Positions 1-5,913 of a stretch of DNA of 7,967 nucleotides are shown here, one piece after another (the stretch's first letter is position 1; the number at the start of each line of letters is the position of its first letter). The translations under genes were made by a program, and so were the position numbers. This stretch comes from an uncultured Alphaproteobacteria bacterium (lineage in GTDB: Bacteria; Pseudomonadota; Alphaproteobacteria; Rickettsiales; UBA1997): NCBI GenBank assembly GCA_903898475.1, contig CAIUFU010000127.1:1-7967 (forward strand), given 5' to 3'. The notes under the pieces were generated by a model. The model worked only from the letters and a program-made list of their open reading frames with translations, did not search any database and was not told where the DNA came from.

Positions 1-1
1 A

Positions 2-946
2 GCACCGAGATCTCAATCTGTATTCAATCCATCTCCCAATTGCAGCCCTCCGCCAGCTATTGAACAGCTGCAACGAGATTACCCAGCAGCAATGCTACGA
101 AACAGAAACACTCACCGAGGCGCTAGCGGGGAGAAATCCGTTCCAAATTACACCAACGGTTTACCATTTCCTCCCAGCGTTGGGGCTAAAACCTCTTTTG
201 GTGTCCCCCTTTCTAATAGCTATTCTTACGGAACATACTCGCCACCTCCTGTATCTCATGATTTGGATACAACCAACAGTCGTTATCCTTCTCTAACAAG
301 CTCATCTTCTGGAAATTACCGAGGAATAAGCAGTATGAGCGCAGGACGTAAAGAAATCTACGAACATACAAAAACGTCAAGAGATGACGATTCGCCTGAA
401 AATTATCACCCTTACAGCCATTCTACAGAAGTCAGAAGACCTTGGTCTGCTAGTCGAAATACCTCCAATGATCCTGATTCTAAAGGTAGCTTTGATCTTC
501 AATCTAGCTTGGATTTAATTAAGAGGAACGATACTTTGCTAGAGACAGAAAGACAACGCCAAGCTGCAAAAGAAATACAAAAATCTGAAAAAAAGAAAAC
601 TCCTGAACGCAAAGTTTCTGACGGCACGCCAGGAAAGACATTTTCCAGCCCGAGAACCTCCACACCACTTACTGGTGCAAAACCACCTTCAGAGCGGATT
701 CCAGATCTTACTCTAATAGATAGAACGCTCAATGCAGGTCATCGCTTTCCGAAAGAGGTATCCCACGAAGCTCGAGACGAGTTATTGAATCGCAGTCGTG
801 ATCCTAACCATTTCTTACACAGCGGCGTCGGATCTCCTCCTAGAAATGAAACACAAATACGACGCATCGATCGAGAAGAAGAGGCGGCAGTAAAGCTTTT
901 GGATGCTGGTAAACCTAAGTCACCAGACGACAAATCTCATTTGTAA
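2..946 (+). CDS. Ser/Pro-rich, charged, probably disordered protein of unknown function (5' end missing)
   Basis: I do not recognise this protein. The frame is open from the left edge of the window (base 2) to a TAA at 944-946, giving 314 visible codons; the first in-frame ATG is at 92, but the absence of any stop before it suggests the true start lies outside. The visible part opens with a Pro/Ser-rich stretch, continues with Ser/Thr/Asn/Tyr-rich low-complexity sequence, then a Lys/Glu/Arg/Gln-rich probable helix at about codons 170-205, and ends with Arg/Asp/Glu-rich sequence. No membrane segment, signal peptide or known catalytic motif is visible. Composition suggests mostly intrinsic disorder. 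A strong intrinsic terminator follows 18 nt after the stop, which supports a real gene end. A host-directed effector or a structural/scaffold tail are both possible, but neither is shown by the sequence. Confidence 0.72.
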   Translation, partial: APRSQSVFNPSPNCSPPPAIEQLQRDYPAAMLRNRNTHRGASGEKSVPNYTNGLPFPPSVGAKTSFGVPLSNSYSYGTYSPPPVSHDLDTTNSRYPSLTSSSSGNYRGISSMSAGRKEIYEHTKTSRDDDSPENYHPYSHSTEVRRPWSASRNTSNDPDSKGSFDLQSSLDLIKRNDTLLETERQRQAAKEIQKSEKKKTPERKVSDGTPGKTFSSPRTSTPLTGAKPPSERIPDLTLIDRTLNAGHRFPKEVSHEARDELLNRSRDPNHFLHSGVGSPPRNETQIRRIDREEEAAVKLLDAGKPKSPDDKSHL

Positions 947-964
947 AAATCAAAGCCCTAAAGC

Positions 965-996
965 AGGACGGGATTTGCAATCCCGTCCTAATTTTT
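965..996 (+). terminator. Intrinsic terminator of the Ser/Pro-rich gene
   Basis: A perfect 11-bp stem (AGGACGGGATT at 965-975 pairing with 979-989) with a 3-nt loop is followed by AA and five T at 992-996. It sits 18 nt after the TAA of the upstream plus-strand gene. In the other direction the flank lacks an immediate T-run, so it should act mainly on plus-strand transcripts. Confidence 0.88.
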
Positions 997-1016
997 AAAC
1001 GGTAGAAATGAACGTG

Positions 1017-1041
1017 TGGACTGGGTTACAAACCAAGTCCA
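1017..1041 (-). other. Hairpin downstream of the DUF1016-SNase gene
   Basis: Arms 1017-1027 and 1031-1041 pair at 10 of 11 positions around a 3-nt loop, 18 nt beyond the TGA of the minus-strand nuclease gene. In the minus direction the hairpin is followed by CACGTTCATTTC, which is not a proper T-tract. It could be a weak terminator or an RNA 3'-end stabiliser for that gene, but this is uncertain. Confidence 0.3.
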
Positions 1042-1059
1042 GCGTCAGGACATTTATTC

Positions 1060-2139
1060 TCAAGCTTCCATCCGCACCGCCCACCCCTCATCAAGCAACA
1101 TCTGATTCAAATAAACTCCAACATCGGCAACTTCTTGCGGGTCAATTTCCGCCTCACCTTTTGGCGGCAAAAAAACATCGCAAACGTAGCGGCCGTAGAT
1201 GTCAACTTTGCTCGTTTTGATGATTAAAAACGGCAAGCCCTGCAAAATTTTTGTCAAAGCCTGAGCGCTTTTTTTGCCTTCCGCAGTCGCCATTTCGGCT
1301 GCATTAATGCCGCGCAGGCGCAAAATTTCTTCGTGAAAAATTTTAAAACCCAAATCCAAAACCACATGCAGCGTGTCGCCGTCAACCACGCGAGTAAGGT
1401 AAGCTTTGTAAATATTAATTTTGCGCGGAGTTAGTTCCGATTTTTTCAACGAGTAGTTTTCATTTTTTTTCGCCACATCAACAATCTCCGCACCCTTCTT
1501 TGGCCGGCTTTCTTCGAGCTTGTGAAAAATTTTAAAACCGCAATCAATGAAAGTTTCGTCACTAATTTCAAGCTTCACCAACGAGTAAGAAAATAATTTT
1601 CCCCGCAGTGGCGACAGCCTTTTGAGATTTGTCGCCACGGGATTTGCCGCCTTTTTGGCACGGATTTTTGCAATGTTGCTTTCAACGGTTTTTAGTTTGA
1701 TTGCTTCTTGCTGCAGCTCGTCACTGTCCCAACTATTTTGCTTGGTTAACTCTTCCAAATATTTTCTTTCGCCACTTTTTTTAATGCCCGCCAAAACGCG
1801 GTAATGGCTCCAGTTCAAGTGCGAATCATCTTTGGGTAATTGCGGGTAAGATCTGTAGAAGCTGCGCATTTTGTAGAGCACGGTTTTACTAACCAGAATG
1901 TCTTGTTCCAACTTTGCAATCAGTCTTTCTCCGTATTCAGCACGAGTATTTTTTGACAAATGCTGTTCAATTACTTTTCCGATTTGCCACGCCATTACTA
2001 CTTTTTCTCGAGTAACAGTTTCAACAATTTCACTCTGCGCTTTTTTGATGTGTGTCTGAATTTCTGACAAAATTTTTACGTAATCGCCTTCGTTAATTTC
2101 GACAGCCGATTGGTTAATCTTCAGTTTTTTTTCTGCCAT
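1060..2139 (-). CDS. DUF1016 (YhcG-type) N-terminal domain fused to a staphylococcal-nuclease-like domain
   Basis: A 359-residue protein with no signal peptide, so probably cytoplasmic. Residues about 20-150 match the DUF1016/YhcG N-terminal pattern: MAWQIGKVIEQ near 49, a YGERLIAKLEQD block, YKMRSFYRSYPQ near 89-100, LNWSHYRVL near 108. In YhcG proteins this module precedes a PDDEXK nuclease; here residues about 245-359 form an SNase/TNase domain instead. Visible SNase features are VVDGDT (251-256), RLRGI (274-278), E282, YGR (315-317) and LNQMLLDEGWA near the end. R274, E282 and R317 align with catalytic R35, E43 and R87 of the staphylococcal enzyme, and D255 with the metal ligand D21, so activity is plausible. 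The D40 and P42 equivalents are Asn279 and Ala281. Family knowledge points to nucleic-acid cleavage; the substrate is unknown. ATG at 2139 starts directly before the DUF1016 region; no good ribosome-binding site is visible. Confidence 0.9.
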   Translation of the reverse strand: MAEKKLKINQSAVEINEGDYVKILSEIQTHIKKAQSEIVETVTREKVVMAWQIGKVIEQHLSKNTRAEYGERLIAKLEQDILVSKTVLYKMRSFYRSYPQLPKDDSHLNWSHYRVLAGIKKSGERKYLEELTKQNSWDSDELQQEAIKLKTVESNIAKIRAKKAANPVATNLKRLSPLRGKLFSYSLVKLEISDETFIDCGFKIFHKLEESRPKKGAEIVDVAKKNENYSLKKSELTPRKINIYKAYLTRVVDGDTLHVVLDLGFKIFHEEILRLRGINAAEMATAEGKKSAQALTKILQGLPFLIIKTSKVDIYGRYVCDVFLPPKGEAEIDPQEVADVGVYLNQMLLDEGWAVRMEA

Positions 2140-2158
2140 TTTTGATTAGTTTTTCTGA

Positions 2159-2182
2159 ATTGTTGCCGCCGGCGGCAACAAT
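2159..2182. promoter_or_regulatory. 24-nt perfect palindrome upstream of the DUF1016-SNase gene
   Basis: ATTGTTGCCGCC at 2159-2170 is followed without a spacer by its exact reverse complement at 2171-2182. The near edge lies 19 nt upstream of the minus-strand ATG at 2139. Seen directly: perfect dyad symmetry and a GC-rich core in an AT-rich setting. It could be an operator for a dimeric regulator, an RNA hairpin in the 5' leader, or one copy of a dispersed palindrome. No T-run follows in the minus direction, which argues against a terminator. Confidence 0.6.
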
Positions 2183-2269
2183 GTTGGGATTTTTGTCGAT
2201 TCAGTGAAATCAAGGGTTTGTGATGGGTTGGTCGTGAAAATTTGGGTTTTGAAAATTAAATTGTGGCTG

Positions 2270-2372
2270 TGAATAATCACCCCAGCCCCTCCTTGAAAAG
2301 GAGGGGCTTTTAGTTCGAGCTCGGTTTCGAGTACTCCCCTCCTTTTCAAGGAGGGGTTGGGGTGATTATTCA
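2270..2372. repeat. Long inverted repeat with self-palindromic arms
   Basis: Arms 2270-2306 and 2336-2372 (37 nt each) are reverse complements except for one G/T position (2285 against 2357), around a 29-nt spacer. Each arm contains its own hairpin, CCCCTCCTT then a 3-nt loop then AAGGAGGGG, so the element can fold as one long stem or as two small ones. From memory, this CCCCTCC...GGAGGGG motif recurs as a short dispersed palindrome in many unrelated bacterial genomes and produces spurious peptides such as NPSLKRRG and PPFQGG. It begins 21 nt past the stop of the lipoprotein gene. It has no coding capacity of its own and looks like a small non-autonomous repeat that may also cap the 3' end of the lipoprotein mRNA. 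Confidence 0.85.
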
Positions 2373-2393
2373 AGAACTCGATTAACTTTTTAC

Positions 2394-3221
2394 CTACTCC
2401 TCCGAATTCAGGTGAATCAACGCCCAAGTGTATTCGCTAATTCTACGATCCAAATCCATCCAATCATCCGCCAATTCACCCTCTTCACAAATCGTCAAAG
2501 TCACCGGAATGTAATTAATCAAAGTGTCGGAATTAACACACTTTGTAAAGATTTTGCCGACTTTGAAAAACTGGTAGTCGTAAGACGCCACACCCCATTC
2601 TAGCTTGCTGTGGTAAGAAAGGAAATTGTGCACTTCTTTGCCAAAAATTTGGCTGTGCACCAGCTTCAATTCATTTTTTTGCTTGGTGCTTAGGTTCTCT
2701 AAATTGTCGAGAGTTTTAGCGTTTATTTTGCGCATTTGCGGCAAAACTTTTTTCATGTATTTGTTGAGAGATTTTGTGTTTTGCTCAGCAGCGGCTTTGT
2801 TTGAAACCTTAACGTAAGTTTCGCGATTGCGCTCAATGCCGTATCTTTTCAACTCTTCCAAATAGCTCGGCAGACGAAAACTAATCATCACGGTGTTGCG
2901 AAAATGCGGGTTGTCGCTGCGCAAGAAATTTTGTTTTTCTTCGCATTTTTGTAGCAAGAATTTCAGTTCAGAATTGCCATCTTTGCCAAAGTCATTGACG
3001 TCGCGCACCAAATCTAACACATCCATTTCAGCGGGATTTTTTTCGTCGTAAAAACAGTAATCCTTCGGTGCTTTGAGTAGCAGGCTTTTGCTGTCGTAAT
3101 TAAAAACAATCGCGCCCTGTTTGGCTTTGTTAGCTTTGTAGGCTTTGATGGTTTGGCAAGATGAGGCAAATAAAAGGAAAAAAGGCAGAGCTAGTTTGGT
3201 GAGGAAAGACGCTGTTTTCAT
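2394..3221 (-). CDS. Putative outer-membrane lipoprotein of unknown function
   Basis: I do not recognise the family. The 275-residue product starts with a basic and hydrophobic signal (MKTASFLTKL..) ending in a lipobox, FASSC, with the lipidated cysteine at residue 22. Gln at +2 is compatible with sorting to the outer membrane, the route that ends at LolA, itself encoded in this window. The mature part is soluble and charged, with a long Lys/Glu/Asn-rich probable helix at about 141-195 and four further cysteines (56, 93, 228, 245) that could form disulfides in the periplasm. No catalytic motif is visible. The ATG at 3221 is the only start that preserves the signal peptide; the upstream bases are C-rich without a Shine-Dalgarno. 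A weak promoter is possible with TTGACC at 3336-3331 and AAAAAT at 3313-3308 (17-nt spacer, minus strand). TAG stop at 2396-2394. Confidence 0.82.
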   Translation of the reverse strand: MKTASFLTKLALPFFLLFASSCQTIKAYKANKAKQGAIVFNYDSKSLLLKAPKDYCFYDEKNPAEMDVLDLVRDVNDFGKDGNSELKFLLQKCEEKQNFLRSDNPHFRNTVMISFRLPSYLEELKRYGIERNRETYVKVSNKAAAEQNTKSLNKYMKKVLPQMRKINAKTLDNLENLSTKQKNELKLVHSQIFGKEVHNFLSYHSKLEWGVASYDYQFFKVGKIFTKCVNSDTLINYIPVTLTICEEGELADDWMDLDRRISEYTWALIHLNSEE

Positions 3222-3367
3222 GGGGAGGAGGGATTGGTTGTTAGTTCAAGTTTTTGTTGGGTTAATCAATGTCACAGCAAAATCATTTTGCAACTTTTGA
3301 CTTAGGAATTTTTTGTTTTTTTTGAAGTGTGGTCAAAAAAATAAAAGTAGAAAAAAACTACCCAACA

Positions 3368-3406
3368 AAAAACCCCGCCCAAATTTTTGGACGGGGTTTT
3401 TATTTT
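3368..3406 (-). terminator. Intrinsic terminator of the TAXI receptor gene
   Basis: Arms 3368-3382 and 3387-3401 pair over 15 positions with a 4-nt loop; the single non-Watson-Crick position is a G-U wobble in the minus-strand RNA but a C-A mismatch in the plus-strand RNA. In the minus direction the stem ends in a run of T (bases 3372-3367), and it lies 27 nt past the TAG of the TAXI gene, so it fits that gene. T-runs on both sides make weak bidirectional activity possible. Confidence 0.82.
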
Positions 3407-3428
3407 TTAGCCAATCGTTTCCGATCAA

Positions 3429-4400
3429 CTATTCTTTGATCATTTTTGATTCTTTGAAATATCTCAAAGCACCTGGGTGAAGAGGAGCAGAGTTACCTTC
3501 TCTAACCATATCTTCTTTTTTCAAAGAAGAGAAAACTGGGTGTAGAGTTTTGAAGTTGTCGAAGTTTTCAAACACCGCTTTGGTGATGTTATAAACCACG
3601 TCAGCGTTAGTTTTTTCAGAAGTTACAAGGCTTGCTTTAACACCGAAAGTTTCGATGTTGCCTGGGTTACCAGCGTACATTCCACCTGGGATGATCGCTT
3701 TTACGTAGAAAGAGTTAGTTTGGATTAGCTTGTCGATTGACTCACGATCGATTGAAATAATTCTAACTTTACACGCTTGAGTTGCTTCTTGCAAAACACC
3801 ATTTGGGTTTCCTGAAGCGTAAATCATTACGTCAATTTTACCGTCACACAAAGCTCTTGGTTGCTCAGATGGTTGCAAGTAAGTCACTGCAGAGAAGGTT
3901 TGTTTAGTCCAACCTTTAGCGGCCATTAAAACTTCCATTGTGGCGTACATTCCTGAACCTTGAGGGCCAAAGTTGATTCTTTTACCAACCATGTCGTCAG
4001 TTTTTTTGATGTCTGATTTTTCTAAAACTGCCATTGTGAAGGTTTCAGAGTAAAGAGAGAAAACTGAGCGTAATTCTTTGAAAGGTTTTTGGTCAGCGAA
4101 AAATCCAGTGCCGTTGTAAGCGTGATACTGCCAGTCTGATTGAGAAATACCGAAGTCAATCGCGCCATTACGGATGGCATTTAAGTTTGAAACAGAACCG
4201 CCGGTTGATTCAACTGAACATCTAATTCCGTGCTCTTTTCTACCACGATTAAGAAGGCGGCAAATCGCGCCACCAGCGGGGTAGTAAACACCTGTAATCG
4301 CACCAGTTCCAATGGAAACATATTTAGTTGCTGCAAATGACTCGGTGGCAAAAGCTAACAAAGTCGAGCAAATAATTGCGATCGAAAGTGATTTTTTCAT
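3429..4400 (-). CDS. TAXI family TRAP transporter solute-binding protein
   Basis: A 323-residue periplasmic receptor of the TAXI (TRAP-associated extracytoplasmic immunogenic) family, close to the usual family length. It has a Sec signal peptide (MKKSLSIAIICSTLL.. ending ESFAA, cleavage near 23-24). The mature protein opens with the characteristic VSIGTGAITGVYYPAGG block (from residue 28) and continues with IDFGISQSDWQYHAYNGTG (about 82-100), KRINFGPQGSGMYATMEVL (about 139-157) and an FGVKASLVTSE segment in the C-terminal lobe. Known TAXI receptors bind organic acids such as glutamate or 2-oxoglutarate and pass them to a fused TRAP membrane subunit; the ligand here cannot be read from sequence. 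No membrane subunit is in the window, so the partner must be encoded elsewhere or beyond. The gene stands alone with its own terminator and is divergent from a DAACS carrier with possibly overlapping substrates. The region before the ATG is A-rich with no Shine-Dalgarno. Confidence 0.94.
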   Translation of the reverse strand: MKKSLSIAIICSTLLAFATESFAATKYVSIGTGAITGVYYPAGGAICRLLNRGRKEHGIRCSVESTGGSVSNLNAIRNGAIDFGISQSDWQYHAYNGTGFFADQKPFKELRSVFSLYSETFTMAVLEKSDIKKTDDMVGKRINFGPQGSGMYATMEVLMAAKGWTKQTFSAVTYLQPSEQPRALCDGKIDVMIYASGNPNGVLQEATQACKVRIISIDRESIDKLIQTNSFYVKAIIPGGMYAGNPGNIETFGVKASLVTSEKTNADVVYNITKAVFENFDNFKTLHPVFSSLKKEDMVREGNSAPLHPGALRYFKESKMIKE

Positions 4401-4459
4401 TTTGTTGTTTGGAAAATTTAAGAGGGAAATTTGTGAACTTGGTAAGCAAATATTTTGAG

Positions 4460-4489
4460 CTAAAATTCGTTTCTATTTTTAAAAGTCAA
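4460..4489 (-). promoter_or_regulatory. Possible weak promoter for the TAXI gene
   Basis: On the minus strand TTGACT (4489-4484) is followed after 18 nt by TTTTAG (4465-4460). The -35-like box is good and the -10-like box poor. The position, about 60 nt upstream of the ATG, is suitable. Confidence 0.25.
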
Positions 4490-4537
4490 AATGAATTTTC
4501 TTGAGGAAAGCTGTCGGGGTTTCTGGCAATAAAAATT

Positions 4538-4567
4538 TTGACATTAAAAAAACCAGTGACTAAGTAT
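4538..4567 (+). promoter_or_regulatory. Candidate promoter for the DAACS carrier and downstream genes
   Basis: A perfect -35 hexamer TTGACA at 4538-4543 is followed after 18 nt by AAGTAT (4562-4567), matching TATAAT only at three positions. If used, the leader before the ATG at 4690 would be about 115 nt, pyrimidine- and A-rich in its last 60 nt with no clear hairpin. This 289-nt divergent region (4401-4689) holds no gene that I can support. Confidence 0.42.
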
Positions 4568-4689
4568 TTTCCCCGAAATCTCGATTAGCGATTTTAAAGA
4601 AATTCAACTCAGACTTGTCCGCATTTTTGCGATCACAATCTCTACCGCCACCACAACCTCTCTAACCCTAACAATTAATAGAATTTAAT

Positions 4690-5913
4690 ATGAAACTTTG
4701 GCAACAAGTCCTTGTTGGGCTGATCTTGGGCGTAATTTCTGGTATTGTTTTAGGTGAAAAAGCAGCTGGCTTAAAAATTTTCGGCACCATCTTCATCAAC
4801 CTAATCAAAATGGTAATTGTGCCTTTGATTTTCTTCGCCCTTCTTTCAGGAATCACTTCAATGCATGGCCAAGGCAATTTCACCAGAGTTGGTTTGAAAG
4901 GTTTCGCAAGTTACATTCTAACTGCAATTTTCGCTGTAATCATCGGCCTTACTGCAGGCATCGTTTTCCATCCAGGAACCGGCGTTGATTTGCACATGAT
5001 TCTTGAAACCAGCGGTCAAGCAACTGCTGCAACCGCTACCAAAGCTCCACCAACCATCACTGAATTCTTGCTTGGATTAATTCCGACCAATCCAATCAAC
5101 GCGATGGCTAATGACAATTTCTTGCAAATCATCATTTTCTCAATTTTCACCGGCATCGTAATCAACATGCTTGGTGACAAAACCAAAGCTTTGAAAGAAG
5201 TGATTTTCTCTGCTTCACAAGTTTCTTTCAAAATGATCGAAATCATCATCAAACTAGCACCTCTTGGTGTGTTTGGTTTTATTTCTTGGATCATCGGAAC
5301 TCAAGGCATGGACATTCTCGAAGCCCTAGCAAAATTGATGCTAGCAGTTTTGGCTGCCTGCGCTTTCCAATACATTGTATTTGGTTTCATGATCTTGATT
5401 TTCGCTCGCATGTCGCCTCTTCCTTTCTACCGCAAAATCTTGCTTACCCAATCAATCGCTTTTGCAACAAGCAGCAGCAAAGCCACGCTTTCAACTGCCA
5501 TGGGTCAATTGCAAGAAAGAATGGGCGTTTCTAAAACCAACTCCAATTTCTTGATGCCTCTTGGCGTGTGCATCAACATGGATGGCACGGCAATTTACCT
5601 TGGCATCTGCGCATTATTTTTCGCTCAAGCTTACGGCATTGACCTAACCATGCAAAATTACATGATGCTTGTCATGACTTGCACTCTTGGTTCAATTGGT
5701 GCCGCCGGCATTCCAAGCGGTTCAATCATTTTCATGAGCATGGTGCTTACTTCAGTTGGTTTGCCAATCGAAGGCATTGGCATAATCCTTGGTGTTGACA
5801 GAATCTTGGACATGGTAAGAACCACCATCAACATCACTGGCGACAGTGCAATCACTCTAATAGTTGACAAATCTGAAGGTTCTCTTGATGAAAAAACTTA
5901 CTACTCAAAATAG
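4690..5913 (+). CDS. Dicarboxylate/amino acid:cation symporter (DAACS, SLC1-like)
   Basis: A 407-residue inner-membrane secondary carrier related to GltP/GltT/DctA, of normal length for the family. Eight transmembrane helices and two re-entrant hairpins are expected. Visible signature elements in order: the serine-rich HP1 motif SSSKATL (261-267), NMDGT in TM7 (296-300), the HP2 tip GIPSGS (340-345), and in TM8 DRILDMVRTTINITGD (370-385). Asp374, Arg377, Thr378 and Asn381 align with the substrate-binding D394, R397, T398 and N401 of GltPh; an Arg at this place is typical of acidic substrates such as glutamate, aspartate or C4-dicarboxylates. Coupling ion (Na+ or H+) is not decided by sequence alone. 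The HP2 tip PSGS is less common than PGxG-like tips. No Shine-Dalgarno precedes the ATG at 4690. The last 26 nt overlap the start of lolA. Confidence 0.95.
   Translation: MKLWQQVLVGLILGVISGIVLGEKAAGLKIFGTIFINLIKMVIVPLIFFALLSGITSMHGQGNFTRVGLKGFASYILTAIFAVIIGLTAGIVFHPGTGVDLHMILETSGQATAATATKAPPTITEFLLGLIPTNPINAMANDNFLQIIIFSIFTGIVINMLGDKTKALKEVIFSASQVSFKMIEIIIKLAPLGVFGFISWIIGTQGMDILEALAKLMLAVLAACAFQYIVFGFMILIFARMSPLPFYRKILLTQSIAFATSSSKATLSTAMGQLQERMGVSKTNSNFLMPLGVCINMDGTAIYLGICALFFAQAYGIDLTMQNYMMLVMTCTLGSIGAAGIPSGSIIFMSMVLTSVGLPIEGIGIILGVDRILDMVRTTINITGDSAITLIVDKSEGSLDEKTYYSK
5875..5879 (+). promoter_or_regulatory. Ribosome-binding site of lolA
   Basis: GAAGG lies 8 nt before the ATG at 5888, inside the end of the carrier gene. 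It is the clearest Shine-Dalgarno-like site in the window and supports 5888 over a TTG at 5864 as the lolA start, giving a conventional MKK.. signal peptide. Confidence 0.6.

Noticed and set aside
1608..1638. Inverted repeat of 9 nt within the nuclease linker, considered as an inserted palindromic element
   Set aside because: Short arms with a 13-nt loop and no clear insertion boundaries; could be chance.
2146..2427. Minus-strand reading frame of 93 codons
   Set aside because: It starts inside the lipoprotein gene and most of its middle is a translation of the inverted repeat (NPSLKRRG, PPFQGG). No family features.
5864..5887. TTG at 5864 as an earlier lolA start
   Set aside because: The ATG at 5888 has a GAAGG site at proper spacing and gives a normal MKK signal peptide; the earlier start would only lengthen an already long n-region.
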